Below, piece after piece: positions 50,684 through 60,476 of a stretch of 64,000 bases of DNA; position 1 is the first letter of the stretch; every line of letters starts with the position of its first letter. The notes under the pieces were generated by a model. The model was not told where the DNA came from, ran no database searches, and worked only from the letters and a program-made list of their open reading frames with translations. Origin of the DNA: Austwickia sp. (GTDB taxonomy: Bacteria; Actinomycetota; Actinomycetes; Actinomycetales; Dermatophilaceae); assembly GCA_016699675.1 (NCBI GenBank), contig CP064985.1, positions 496,001-560,000 on the forward strand, in the 5' to 3' direction. A program made the position numbers and the translations under genes.

Positions 50684-51922
50684 CTCGACGGTCTCGTCGA
50701 CCTCGGGGGCGTGGTGCCGTTCCGCTGCGAGGAACTCGCGCCAGGTCAGGGCCAGGCCGACCGCCTGCGCGGCGGCGAACCCCCAGGCTGCGCCCGGGGC
50801 GTCGGCCAGGGCGGCGCCGCCGGTGCCGAGAACGACCAGCAGCGGCGCCTGCACGACCGTGACCCGCAGCACGGCGTTGCCCAGGGCCCGCGCCTTCAGG
50901 CCCAGGTTGGGTCCGATGGCCATCGAGATGCACACCATTCCGACGCCCGTCGGAAGGATGGTGCCCTTGGCGCCCGCCCAGTTCTCCTTGAGCAGCCACA
51001 GGCCCCAGGCCTCCGGCATGACCATGAGAAACAGCATCCACACGGCCGCGAGACTGCCGAGGGCGATCGCTACGATCCCGGCGATCCGGGTCAGGGACTC
51101 CCGGATGCGCGCCGACATGGCGGGCAGCACCAGCGCGGTCATCCCGCTGAAGAGCAGCGTCAGCGGCCCCATCAGCGTGCGGGACGCGTTGAGAGCACCC
51201 ACGGCCGCCAGTGAGCTCACCGGCCCGACGGCCATGGTGGCCCCGTTCGCTGCCCCTTGGTTGATCCCGAAGTCCGCGCCCAACCGCAGCGACAGCTCGC
51301 GGTGCCCCTGCCACCAGGCGAGGGCACCCCTCGCCCGGGGGATGATCCGCGACTGCAGGACGCCGAGGAACGCCGCGACGTACGCCGACAGGCCCCAGGT
51401 CAGGATCATCACCGGCACCGTGACGCGGTCGCGGGCGAACAGCGCGGCCAGCAGGGCAAACATCACGATCGCCCGGACGGTGTCGTTGACGGCCACCGGG
51501 CGGGCCCGGCGAGCCATGAAGAAGGCGTAGCGCCAGGCGTCCTGCTGCAGCAGCCCGGGCAGGCTCACGCCCAACGTGATCAGAGAGGCGCCGAGCGTCG
51601 AGGTGTAGCCGAAGGCCAGGCCGACCAGCACCGTCACCAGGCCCGTGCCGAGTCCGAAGGCGGTCGAGAGCGCCGTCGCCTTGCTCGTCGCATCGGCGCG
51701 GGCGGGGTCGTCACCGCCGGAATAGACCACGACCATCGGATCCGTGACCATGGCTCGCGACAGCCCCACGAGGAGCGTGAACACGAGGAAGGCGATGCCG
51801 AAGGCACCGAACTCGTGCGGCGAGACACTTCGGCCGACGACGATGCTCAGGACGGCCGTGGTCAGGCTGCAGACCGCCTGGTCGAAGAACGTCCAGAACG
51901 CCGTACCGGCGAACCGTTTCAT
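50561..51922 (-). CDS. Wzx-like polysaccharide flippase (MATE/MOP superfamily)
   Basis: A 453-residue protein with about twelve hydrophobic helices starting MKRFAGTAFWTFFDQAVCSL. It is a paralog of the frameshifted protein at 40042 (shared WTF-DQAV-SL-TA-LSIV pattern and LLQQDAWRY). Expected to move the undecaprenyl-linked repeat unit outward. The hydrophilic C-terminal tail of about 60 residues runs antisense over the preceding GT2 gene. Being intact, it is the likely working flippase of the locus. Confidence 0.88.
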   Translation of the reverse strand: MKRFAGTAFWTFFDQAVCSLTTAVLSIVVGRSVSPHEFGAFGIAFLVFTLLVGLSRAMVTDPMVVVYSGGDDPARADATSKATALSTAFGLGTGLVTVLVGLAFGYTSTLGASLITLGVSLPGLLQQDAWRYAFFMARRARPVAVNDTVRAIVMFALLAALFARDRVTVPVMILTWGLSAYVAAFLGVLQSRIIPRARGALAWWQGHRELSLRLGADFGINQGAANGATMAVGPVSSLAAVGALNASRTLMGPLTLLFSGMTALVLPAMSARIRESLTRIAGIVAIALGSLAAVWMLFLMVMPEAWGLWLLKENWAGAKGTILPTGVGMVCISMAIGPNLGLKARALGNAVLRVTVVQAPLLVVLGTGGAALADAPGAAWGFAAAQAVGLALTWREFLAAERHHAPEVDETVELPRPAQLPQLSEVSELGGAQTRGAHQRPPRQQGAVNRRVS

Positions 51923-52209
51923 GGATCAGCGACTCCGCTTCCGTGGCCCCAGTGGGACCGACTAGGGGGCCGATACGACAGGTGTTCCCCCGGGACGCGA
52001 CTCCCGGAGAAGTCCAGGTGGGCCGCCGGGGAAAACCCTACCCGAACGTCCGGCGGACCAGGCGACGGCAACGGAGGCTGCCCGAACTGGACAATCTTCG
52101 CAGGTCGCGCGGGCCCTTCGGCAGGAGGGCGCTCGACCCGGACGACCGCCCCTATGCTAGGCTTTCGTGGTGTAGGGCCTGTCATGATGCGGCACTACAG
52201 GGGGAACTC

Positions 52210-53133
52210 GTGAACGTCGAAACTACACCGCGCCTCAGCGTGGTCATCGCCTGCTACAACTCGTCGGAAACCCTGGGGGATCAGCTCGAGGCGTTGGCCA
52301 ACCAGCCCTGCCCCGTCCCGTGGGAACTGATCGTCGCCGACAACGGCTCCACCGATGGGTCGGCGGCGCTTGCTCGGTCCTTCGCCGGGCGACTGCCTCT
52401 TCGCGTCGTCGACGCCTCGACCCGCCGGGGCCCCGCGCACGCCCGCAACGTCGGCGTCGACGCGGCCCACGGAGCGTGGATCGCCTTCTGTGACGCCGAC
52501 GACGTCGTGGCACCCGACTGGCTGGCGCGGGTGTGTGCCGCGATGTCACGCCACGCGTTCGTCGCCGGCCGCGTCGACGTGCAGCTGCTCAATCCCCCCT
52601 CCCTCTGGCTGTCCCGGGCCATGGAGCAGCAGGAGGGCCTGCAGCCGGCCAGCGGGAACCGGCTCGGGCTGCCGCACGCCGGGGCGGGCAACATGGCCAT
52701 CCACCGCGAGGTCTTCCGCCGCGTCGGCGGCTTCGACGAGGGGCTCCGGTGCCTGGAGGACACCGACCTGTGCTGGCGGGTCCAGCTGGCCGGCACCCCG
52801 TTGGTGTTCGACCGGGACCTGCTGCTGCATACCCGGCTCCGGTCCACGCTGCGGGGGAACTTTGCCCAGGGCCGCAGCTACGCGAGAGGGCAGTCTGGAC
52901 TCGAACGGCGTTACGGGCCGCTGACTCCCGGCACGTGCGCCCGCGCTGGCCAGCATTCCGACTCCCGTTCTGCCAAGCTCGCCGCCGCGTTCCGCGGCGT
53001 GTTCGAGTCGCACAATGTCCGGGGCCTGGCGTGGCGGCTCGGCTGGTACGTGGAGCGAGCGCACGCCGTCGAAGTCGGCAACGTCGGCCTCGGCGTCACC
53101 GAACCGCCTTACACCACGGAGCAATTCACGTGA
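52210..53133 (+). CDS. GT2 glycosyltransferase
   Basis: A 307-residue GT-A enzyme: LSVVIACYNSSETLGDQL, VADNGSTDGS, FCDADDVVAPDW (DxD) and LEDTDLCWRVQLAG. No membrane helix. GTG 52210 follows a GGGGGAAC site. The 287-bp gap upstream separates it from the divergent flippase, contains a -10-like TATGCT at 52153, and otherwise looks empty. It is coupled to the second deacetylase by a GTGA overlap. Confidence 0.88.
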   Translation: MNVETTPRLSVVIACYNSSETLGDQLEALANQPCPVPWELIVADNGSTDGSAALARSFAGRLPLRVVDASTRRGPAHARNVGVDAAHGAWIAFCDADDVVAPDWLARVCAAMSRHAFVAGRVDVQLLNPPSLWLSRAMEQQEGLQPASGNRLGLPHAGAGNMAIHREVFRRVGGFDEGLRCLEDTDLCWRVQLAGTPLVFDRDLLLHTRLRSTLRGNFAQGRSYARGQSGLERRYGPLTPGTCARAGQHSDSRSAKLAAAFRGVFESHNVRGLAWRLGWYVERAHAVEVGNVGLGVTEPPYTTEQFT

Positions 53134-53975
53134 GTAGTGTGCTCGTTCGCCGCCGCTATGCCTGCGCCTACGAGGCCGGGCCGCGCCCTGTCGTTCCCCT
53201 GCTGCCACCCTTCGTCCCGGCCGATGGGTTGTTCCATCCCGCGACGGCATACTGCTCGGCCGTGACCGACGAACCTCTCGTCGCGCTCACCTACGACGAT
53301 GGGCCGGATCCGCGGCACACCCCGGGGGTCCTGGACGCGTTGGCGCAGACCGGGACGCGCGCCACCTTCTTCGTGCTGCTGGAACGCGCGGAGGCGCACC
53401 CCGACCTGATTCGCCGGATGGTCGCCCAAGGCCACGAGGTCGGGCTGCACGGCGCCGACCACCGCCGCGTCTCCACCGACTCGGTGGGCAGTTTCGTCAT
53501 CGGGCTGCTGGCGGCCCGCCGCCGGCTGCAGGCCCTGACCGGGCAGCGGCCGCGCTGGTACCGGCCGGCGTACGGCGCGATCCGGCTCCCCCAGCTGCTC
53601 GCCGTGCATGCCCTAGGGCTCGACGTGCCGGTCTGGACGGCGTGGGCGCGGGACTGGGAGAACGCGACCGTGGACGTCCTGGTGGGCCGCGCCGCGTCGG
53701 CCCTGCACCCGGGTGGCGTCCTGTTGCTGCACGACGCGACCTCAGGGCTGCCGACGACCGAGGGGCCGCCCACCCCGGAACCGACGTTCCACCGGGGCGA
53801 ACTGACCCGCCGGCTCATCGCGGCCGCGCGGCAGCAGGGCTACGCCCTGGGCTCCCTGGGCGACATGGCCGCTGCGCACCCCCAGGCCCGGGTGCTCTGG
53901 TACGAACGCAAAGCTGAGGCCCGGCGTCACGCCGGGCCTCAGCCTGCGGATTCAGCTCTTCCGGTCGTCCGGTAG
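53130..53975 (+). CDS. polysaccharide deacetylase (NodB/CE4), second copy
   Basis: A 281-residue CE4 enzyme starting at GTG 53130 inside the GT2 stop. Motifs: TYDDGPD, HEVGLHGADH, WYRPAYG (A replaces the usual P-H pair) and LLLHDA. N-terminal residues of about 1-45 are an extension (RRRYACAYEAGPRPVVPLL) with no signal peptide. Paralogous to 46738-47550 but not nearly identical. Its 3' end overlaps the convergent dctA remnant by 24 bp. Confidence 0.9.
   Translation: MSSVLVRRRYACAYEAGPRPVVPLLPPFVPADGLFHPATAYCSAVTDEPLVALTYDDGPDPRHTPGVLDALAQTGTRATFFVLLERAEAHPDLIRRMVAQGHEVGLHGADHRRVSTDSVGSFVIGLLAARRRLQALTGQRPRWYRPAYGAIRLPQLLAVHALGLDVPVWTAWARDWENATVDVLVGRAASALHPGGVLLLHDATSGLPTTEGPPTPEPTFHRGELTRRLIAAARQQGYALGSLGDMAAAHPQARVLWYERKAEARRHAGPQPADSALPVVR
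53913..53943. terminator. bidirectional hairpin at the convergent deacetylase/dctA ends
   Basis: GCTGAGGCCCGGCGT and its exact complement flank a single base, 15 bp per arm. It lies inside the last coding codons of the deacetylase and just after the dctA stop on the minus strand, so it can serve both genes. Confidence 0.75.
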
Positions 53976-55232
53976 GTGCGCGCCACCGGTCGGAACGACC
54001 GGGTACGGCGTGGGCTGCAGCCGGTCTGCCGGGTTGAGGGTCCCATGCCCGATGTCGGCGAGGTCTTCCGGCTCTTCGCCGTGGCCGACCATCGAGGTGT
54101 AGTCGAACTTGTCGTTCCCGTCCAGGACGAAGCGGACCCGGTTCAGGTCCACGCTGTTCGTCCACTTGCCCACGAGGATCGTGGCGACGGCGTTGCCCGT
54201 GAAGTTCGTCAGCGCGCGGGCCTCGGACATGAACCGGTCGACGCCGACGACGATGCCGACGCCGTCGAGCAGGTCGGGACGGTGCGCCTGGATGCCGCCC
54301 GCGAGGGTGGCCAGGCCGGCGCCGGAGACGCCGGCGGCGCCCTTGGAGGCGACGATCATGAACAGCAGCAGCCCGATCTGCTCCGGGAGGGAGAACGGCT
54401 TGCCCATGGCGTTGGCGACGAACAGGGACGCCATGGTCAGGTAGATGGCGGTGCCGTCCAGGTTGAAGGAGTAGCCGGTCGGGACCACGATGCCGACCGT
54501 CGACTTGTGCACGCCGACGTGCTCCATCTTGGCCATGAGGTTCGGCAGCGCCGATTCCGACGACGACGTCGCGACGATCAGCAGGTATTCCCGGCCGAGG
54601 TAAGCGAGCAGCTTGATGATGCTGACCCGGGCGACGAGGAACAGCAGCGTCCCCAGCACGCCCACGATGAAGAGCACACAGGTCAGGTAGAAGCCGCCCA
54701 TGAGGAGCGCCAACTGCTTCAGGGCCTCGACCCCGGTGTTCGCGACGACGCCGGCGATGGCGCCGAAGGCGCCGATGGGGGCGACCCACAGCACCATGAT
54801 CAGCACCCGGAAGACGAGCTTCTGCAGGTGGCCGATGCCGCGCAGGATGGGCTCACCCTGCTTGCCCATCCGCTGCAACGCGAACCCCACGAGCAGCGCG
54901 ACGAACAGCGTCTGCAGGACCGCGCCCGAGGTCACCGCGGAGAACATCGTGGTGGGAATGATGTTGAGGATGAAGTCACCGCTGGCTTCGGCCTGCTTGG
55001 CGTATTGATCCGCCGCGCCCTTGGTCACCTTGAGGCCACCGCCCGGGTGGATCAGGTTGCCGACCACAAGGCCGATGGCGAGAGCGAACGTCGACATTGT
55101 GAGGAAGTAGCCCAGGGCGATGCCGCCGGCCTTGCCGACGCTCGATGCCGCCGCGACCGAGCCGATGCCGAGCACGATGGTGCAGAAGATGACCGGGCTG
55201 ATCATCATCTTGATGAGGTTGACGAAGTAGGT
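53952..55232 (-). pseudogene. dctA: dctA, C-terminal part separated by an IS21-family insertion
   Basis: Encodes the last 426 residues of a DAACS-family C4-dicarboxylate/H+ symporter, from TYFVNLIKMMISPVIFCTI through the serine-rich ATSSSESALPNLM re-entrant loop, TGYSFNLDGTAIYL and DRFMSEARALTNFTGNAVA. The remaining 60 residues are at 57885-58064, beyond the IS. Joined across one copy of the 6-bp duplication the frame is continuous (486 residues). The in-frame GTG at 55304 lies in the IS end, so a truncated protein starting there might be made, but it would lack the first helices. Confidence 0.93.
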
Positions 55233-55325
55233 TGTCGGCGGCCACGAGAAACTGCCCGGAGACGGCCACGAAGCTGCCCGCTGGCGGACGTGAGAACTGC
55301 CCACTGACGGTCATGGGATCTGCCC
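55233..55325 (+). repeat. IS21 left-end transposase-binding repeat array
   Basis: Four CTGCCC-centred repeats at 55252, 55274, 55297 and 55320, spaced 22-23 bp, each followed by a G-rich GACGG/GGCGG-like stretch. Confidence 0.8.
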
Positions 55326-55427
55326 GACACGACGTCGTCTGCCTCGCCGACCTGCGCGGTTGAGGCCCCTTCCTCGGGTGCGATGAGCGGTGCTGATGCG
55401 CCCTATCGCTCCCGAGGAAGGGATGAG

Positions 55428-56973
55428 TTGAAGTCTGCCGAGGAGATCATGGAAATGTTGGATGCCTACGACCTAACAGGTTCGTTGCGCGATGCCGGCG
55501 AGCTGGCTGGCTGTTCCCACCACACGGTGGAAGCGGTACGTGGATCGCCGTGCTGGCGGCGGGGAGTTGCCGGCGGCGGCGGTGCGGCCGATGTTGATCG
55601 ATGAGTATCTGCCCAAGGTCGAGGAGTGGGTCGAGCGGTCGGTCGGGAAGGTCCGTGCCGATGTGGCGCACGAGAAGCTGCTCGCCCTGGGCTACGGAGG
55701 GTCGGAGCGCACCACCCGCCGTGCGGTCGCGAAGGTCAAGAAGTCCTACCGGGCCGGACACGTGCGGGTGCACCGTCCCTGGGTGACTGAGCCGGGGATG
55801 TGGTTGCAGTACGACTACGGCGATGGCCCCGTCGTCGACGGCGTCAAGACCGTGCTGTTCGTCGCCTGGCTGGCTTGGTCGCGGTTCCGGGTCGTGTTGC
55901 CGATCCGCGACAAGACGATGCCCTCGGTGTTCGCTGCCCTGGACGTGACGTTCCGGCGGCTGGGTGGGGTGCCGACCTATGTGTTGACCGACAACGAGAA
56001 GACCGTCACGGTCGAGCACATCGCCGGAATTCCGGTGCGGAATCCGCAGCTGGTGGCGTTCGCCGAGCACTACTCGATGGTCGTGCACACCTGCGTCCCG
56101 GCCGATCCGGCGTCCAAGGGCGGCACCGAGTCGTCGGTGAAGATCAGCAAGGCCGACCTGGTCCCCAAGGACACCAACCTGCGCGAGGGGTACGCCTCGT
56201 TCGCCGAGCTCGAGGCGGCGTGCGTGGAGTTCTGCGAGAAGGTCAACACCCGAGCGCACCGGGTCACTCGTCGGCCACCGATCGAGATGCTCGCCGAGGA
56301 ACGGGTCCGGCTGCACCCGGTCCCGATGACCCCGCACACGGTCGCGTTCGGCACCACGCGGGTGGTGCCGGGCAACACACCGATGGTGATGTTCGAGTCC
56401 GGCCAGTACTCGGTCCCGCATGCCCTGCTGGGTGCGACGGTGTGGGTCCGTGCCCATGGTGTCGGCGAGGACGAGTGGGTCGTCATCGTCCACGTCGGCC
56501 AGGACGGTCCCCTCGAAGTCGCCCGCCACCGCCGGGCCACACCCGGCACCCCGAAGATCGATGACGAGCACTTCCCAGCCCAGCCGTCCGGGCCACTGGA
56601 CCGCCAGCCCCGTGCGAAGAACCCGGCCGAGTCCGACTTCCTCGACCTGGGCGAGGGCGCGAGGTTGTGGCTGATCGAGGCCGCCGCCGCAGGCACACCA
56701 CGGATGCGCGTCAAGATGGCCGAAGCCCTCAGCTTGGCCAAGCTGTTCGACCCCGTCGAGGTCGACTGGGCACTGGGCCACGCCGCCGTGCACGGCCGGT
56801 TCGCCGAAGCAGACCTGTCCTCGATCCTGGACCACCACGCCCGAGCACCGAAAGCCGGTGAGCACCGGGCCAGCGAGGACTCCTCGCTGACCCAGGGCAC
56901 CAGCGCATGGGCACGGCTCGGTGAACAGGTCGGCCAGCACGACGGCCGCGACGGGAACGAGGTGGCCCGATGA
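55428..56973 (+). pseudogene. istA: IS21-family transposase IstA, with an N-terminal frameshift
   Basis: The expected start is TTG 55428 after AGGAAGGGATGAG (LKSAEEIMEMLDAYDLTGSL). The HTH ends CSHHTV near 55535, where one extra G shifts the frame; the match resumes as KRYVDRRAGGGELP in the frame that ends at 56973. An ATG at 55492 opens that second frame but would remove the HTH. The rve catalytic triad is visible: QYDYGDG, LTDNEKT and KGGTESSVK. Removing the extra G gives about 514 residues, normal for IstA. istB overlaps as ATGA. Confidence 0.85.
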
Positions 56974-57752
56974 CGACGAGAAGCACGGCGTCAGCACCGC
57001 CGCTGCCAGCCGAACTGGAGGAGCTGTTGCGCCGGTTGCGGCTGCCGCACATCCGTCGTCACGCACCCGAGGTCGTCGCAACCGCGAAAGCCCAACGCTG
57101 GGAGCCCGCCGAGGTGTTGAAGGCGCTGTTCGCCGAGGAGGTCGCCGGCCGGGAGCGTTCCGCACTTGTCACCCGGCGAGCGTCGGCGGGCTTCCCCACC
57201 GGGAAGACCTTCGACGCGTGGCAGCCCGAGGCATCCTCGATCCCAGTCCCGACCCAGCAGGCGCTCCGCACCCTGGAATGGGTCCACCGCCGCGAGAACC
57301 TCGTGGTCTGCGGCCCGTCGGGCACCGGGAAGACGTTCCTGCTGGAGGCCCTTGGCCAGCAAGCCGTCGAGGCCGGGTTGAAGGTCGCCTGGTTCACCCT
57401 GGAAGACCTCGGCGTCCTACTCCGAAGGCACCGTGCGGACGACACTGTCACCAAGGCCATCGCCCGGGTCCTGCGCGCCGACCTGGTCATCGTCGATGAC
57501 ATCGGCCTGCTGCCGGTCGCCGCGGACGCCGCCGAGGGGCTCTACAGACTCGTCGACGCCGCCTATGAGAAGCGGTCAGTCGCGATCAGCTCGAACCTCC
57601 ACCCCTCTGGGTTCGACGAGCTGATGCCCAAGACGCTGGCCACCGCCACGGTGGACCGACTGCTCCACCACGCCCACGTCTGCCAGACCAGCGGCGACAG
57701 CGTCCGGCTCACCCAAGCACTCGCCGGTCAAGGGGTGAGCCCGTTGAACTGA
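56970..57752 (+). CDS. istB: IS21-family helper ATPase IstB
   Basis: A 260-residue AAA+ ATPase that assists IstA in target choice. Walker A GPSGTGKT is at 115-122, Walker B is VIVDDIG and sensor-I-like AISSNLHPSGF follows. ATG 56970 overlaps the istA stop. Intact, length normal. Confidence 0.95.
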   Translation: MTTRSTASAPPLPAELEELLRRLRLPHIRRHAPEVVATAKAQRWEPAEVLKALFAEEVAGRERSALVTRRASAGFPTGKTFDAWQPEASSIPVPTQQALRTLEWVHRRENLVVCGPSGTGKTFLLEALGQQAVEAGLKVAWFTLEDLGVLLRRHRADDTVTKAIARVLRADLVIVDDIGLLPVAADAAEGLYRLVDAAYEKRSVAISSNLHPSGFDELMPKTLATATVDRLLHHAHVCQTSGDSVRLTQALAGQGVSPLN

Positions 57753-57784
57753 CCACCCTGGTCGGTGGTGGCCACAACCCCCTT

Positions 57785-57878
57785 GGGTAGATCCCGTGGC
57801 CACCACCGGGCAGATCTCGTGACCGTCAGCGGGCAGCTTTCATGTCCGCCACTGGGCAGTTCCGACTGTCCCTTGACA
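57785..57878 (+). repeat. IS21 right-end transposase-binding repeat array
   Basis: GGGCAG copies at 57808, 57831 and 57854, spaced 23 bp, with a degenerate GGGTAG at 57785. They mirror the left-end array on the opposite strand. Confidence 0.8.
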
Positions 57879-58064
57879 GTAGGTCCCGAGAATCGCCAGG
57901 TTGTGCGACTTGACGGTGTCCGGCATGAACAGGCCCATGAGGATGCCCAGGATGACCGCCGCGATCACCATGATGTAGAGCCAGTGGGTCCTGTCCTTGC
58001 GCGGTTCTTTGGGCTCCACGATCGTCGGACCAGAAGCGCCAAACAGATCGGCCACTCGGATCAC
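57879..58064 (-). pseudogene. dctA: dctA, N-terminal part cut off by the IS21 insertion
   Basis: Starts at GTG 58064 after AGGAAGG and encodes the cytosolic N-terminus and first helix of the symporter (HWLYIMVIAAVILGILMGLF) to residue 60, followed by the T-Y codons of the duplicated target. Beyond that the frame enters the IS and stops at 57840. No working transporter can result. Without the insertion, dctA would lie downstream of sucD, pointing the same way. Confidence 0.92.
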
Positions 58065-58391
58065 CTACCTTCCTGCGCCATTGCAAGTGGTGTCGTTCAG
58101 TGGCGGCCAACTTATGTCCACGGGTTTGTCCCGGTCACCCCCGGACCCTGGGGTCGAAGGTCCCACCGCGCCAAGCGGTCGGGTATCGCGCCAGGTTGCC
58201 CGAATAAGTGGTCAGGTACATAGCTGCGGACCAGCGAATGGAGAGCCCGGGTCCGGTTCTTTCGCGACGTACGTGCGAATTCGCGGGCCGGAACCAGGCC
58301 GCGACGGGCCGGACGCGAAGGCGCCGGTCACCTTCGAAGGGTGACCGGCGCCGCCGTACGTCGAGTGCGGTCGCTGCGCGACCGCCGCGAC
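58065..58391. other. 327-bp intergenic region, dctA promoter side
   Basis: Contains the sucD terminator at 58320-58352 and presumably the dctA promoter. An AT-richer patch near 58195-58225 (CCGAATAAGTGGTCAGG) is the only obvious feature. No gene seen. Confidence 0.4.
58320..58352 (-). terminator. hairpin terminator downstream of sucCD
   Basis: A 13-bp perfect stem GGCGCCGGTCACC / GGTGACCGGCGCC with a 7-nt TTCGAAG loop, 39 bp after the sucD stop. Confidence 0.82.
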
Positions 58392-59279
58392 TCACATGTT
58401 CTTGATGATCTCCCGCATGAGGTTCGCGGTCTCCGTCGGCGTCTTGCCGACCTTGACCCCGGCGGCCTCAAGGGCCACCTTCTTGGCGTCCGCGGTGCCG
58501 GAGCCGCCGGAGACGATGGCGCCGGCGTGACCCATGGTCTTGCCCTCGGGCGCCATGAACCCGGCCACGTAGCCGACGACCGGCTTCGTGACGTGGTCCT
58601 TGATGTAAGCGGCCGCGCGCTCCTCGGCGTCGCCGCCGATCTCGCCGATCATGACGATGCCGACGGTGTCGGGGTCCTTCTCGAACGCCTCGAGGGCGTC
58701 GATGTGGGTCGTGCCGATGATCGGGTCGCCGCCGATGCCGAGGCCGGTGGTGAAGCCGATGTCGCGCAGCTCGTACATCATCTGGTAGGTCAGCGTGCCC
58801 GACTTGGAGACCAGGCCGAGCTTGCCCGGGCCGGAGACGTCGGCGGGGGTGATGCCGGCGTTCGACTGTCCGGGGCTGATGATGCCGGGGCAGTTCGGGC
58901 CGATGATGCGCGTCTTACCCTTGGCCTTGCAGTAGTTGAAGAACTCGGCGGTGTCGCGCACCGCAATGCCCTCGGTGATGACGACCAGGAGCGGGATTTC
59001 GGCGTCGACGGCCTCGATGACGGCGTCCTTGGCGAACTTCGGCGGGACGAACACCACGGAGACGTTGGCGCCGGTGGCGTCCATGGCCTCCTTGACCGTG
59101 CCGAAGACGGGGACCTTGACGCCGCCGTCGAAGTCGACCTCGGTGCCGGCCTTCTTGGGGTTGACGCCGCCGACGATCTTGGACCCGCACGCCAGCATGC
59201 GCTGGGTGTGCTTCATGCCCTCGCTGCCGGTCATGCCCTGGACGATGATCTTGCTGTCGCTGTTGAGGAAGATTGCCAT
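58392..59279 (-). CDS. sucD: succinyl-CoA synthetase alpha subunit
   Basis: A 295-residue subunit forming succinyl-CoA/succinate + nucleoside triphosphate with SucC. The CoA-binding Rossmann domain opens with IIVQGMTGSEGMKHTQRML, and the phosphorylated histidine is H251 in GKTMGHAGAIVSGGSG. It follows sucC by 15 bp on the same strand. Succinyl-CoA also comes from the split methylmalonyl-CoA mutase in this window. Confidence 0.97.
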   Translation of the reverse strand: MAIFLNSDSKIIVQGMTGSEGMKHTQRMLACGSKIVGGVNPKKAGTEVDFDGGVKVPVFGTVKEAMDATGANVSVVFVPPKFAKDAVIEAVDAEIPLLVVITEGIAVRDTAEFFNYCKAKGKTRIIGPNCPGIISPGQSNAGITPADVSGPGKLGLVSKSGTLTYQMMYELRDIGFTTGLGIGGDPIIGTTHIDALEAFEKDPDTVGIVMIGEIGGDAEERAAAYIKDHVTKPVVGYVAGFMAPEGKTMGHAGAIVSGGSGTADAKKVALEAAGVKVGKTPTETANLMREIIKNM

Positions 59280-59294
59280 GATCTGTCTCGTTCC

Positions 59295-60476
59295 TTACTT
59301 CGCGGCCTGGATGGCGACGTCCTTGGCCGCACCGTCCATGGTTTCGTCGATGGTCACCAGCGGGTGGTTGAACTCGGCCAGGATGCGGCGGCCCTCCTCG
59401 ACGTTGTTGCCGTCCAGGCGGACGACGAGGGGCTTGTTCGCCTCGTCGCCCAGGGTCTTCAGGGCGCCGACGATGCCGTTGGCGACCGCGTCACACGCCG
59501 TGATGCCGCCGAAGACGTTGACGAAGACGGCCTTGACCTGTGGGTCGTTGAGGATGACGTCCAGTCCGTTGGCCATGACCTCGGCCGAGGCGCCACCGCC
59601 GATGTCGAGGAAGTTGGCCGGCTTGCTCACGCCACCGGTGTGGTCCTGCCCGGCGTAGGCGACCACGTCGAGGGTGCTCATGACCAGGCCCGCGCCGTTG
59701 CCGATGATCCCGACGTTGCCGTCGAGCTTGACGTAGTTGAGGTCCATCGCCTTGGCCTTGGCCTCCAGCGGGTCCTCCGCCGCCTCGTCGACGAGGTCGG
59801 CGTGGTCGGGGTGGCGGAAGTCGGCGTTGCCGTCCAAGGTGACCTTGCCGTCGAGGGCGATGATCTCGCCGCTGGCGACCTTGACCAGGGGGTTGACCTC
59901 GACCAGCGTGGCATCCTCACCGTGGTAGACGTCCCACAGCTTCATCAGCACGGGGGCGACCTTGGCGGCCGTCTCGGGGTCGAACTTGGCCGCCTCGACG
60001 ATCTCCTTGGCCTTGGCCTCGTCGATGCCGACGTTGGGGTCGACCGCGATGCGCGCCAGGGCCTCGGGCCGCTCGACGGCGAGCTGCTCAATCTCCATGC
60101 CGCCCTCCTTGCTGCACATCGCAAGGTAGTTGCGGTTGGCGCGGTCCAGCAGGATGGAGAAGTAGTATTCCTCTTCGATCTGAGCGCCTTGGGCGATCAT
60201 CACGACGCGGACCTTGTGACCCTTGATGTCCATGCCGAGGATCTGCTGCGCGTGCTGCTCGGCCTCCTCCGCGGACTTGGCGACCTTGACGCCGCCGGCC
60301 TTGCCGCGCCCGCCGGTCTTCACCTGGGCCTTGACGACGGTCACCCCGCCGCTCTTCGCGCCGATCTCCTCGGCCGCGGCCTTCGCCTCGGCGGCCGTCT
60401 CGGCGATCTTGCCTGCGAGCACGGGTACGCCGTGCTTCTCGAAGATGTCCCGAGCTTGGTACTCAAAAAGATCCAC
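59295..60476 (-). CDS. sucC: succinyl-CoA synthetase beta subunit
   Basis: A 393-residue ATP-grasp subunit. GTG 60476 gives MDLFEYQARDIFEKHGVPVL, the family N-terminus, with GAGGGAA upstream; the ATG 18 bp earlier is less likely. ATP-grasp and interface segments include KAQVKTGGRGKAGGVK, LVEVNPLVK and VNVFGGITACD. First gene of the sucCD operon. Confidence 0.97.
   Translation of the reverse strand: MDLFEYQARDIFEKHGVPVLAGKIAETAAEAKAAAEEIGAKSGGVTVVKAQVKTGGRGKAGGVKVAKSAEEAEQHAQQILGMDIKGHKVRVVMIAQGAQIEEEYYFSILLDRANRNYLAMCSKEGGMEIEQLAVERPEALARIAVDPNVGIDEAKAKEIVEAAKFDPETAAKVAPVLMKLWDVYHGEDATLVEVNPLVKVASGEIIALDGKVTLDGNADFRHPDHADLVDEAAEDPLEAKAKAMDLNYVKLDGNVGIIGNGAGLVMSTLDVVAYAGQDHTGGVSKPANFLDIGGGASAEVMANGLDVILNDPQVKAVFVNVFGGITACDAVANGIVGALKTLGDEANKPLVVRLDGNNVEEGRRILAEFNHPLVTIDETMDGAAKDVAIQAAK

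Larger units (their letters stand above)
55233..57878 (+). mobile_element. IS21-family insertion sequence (2646 bp) inside dctA
   Basis: Begins TGTCGGCGG and ends CCTTGACA (terminal TGTCA/TGACA-type inverted ends), with the 6-bp target duplication GTAGGT at 55227-55232 and 57879-57884. It carries istA and istB in the plus orientation and has multiple terminal binding repeats at each end, all hallmarks of IS21. Confidence 0.95.
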
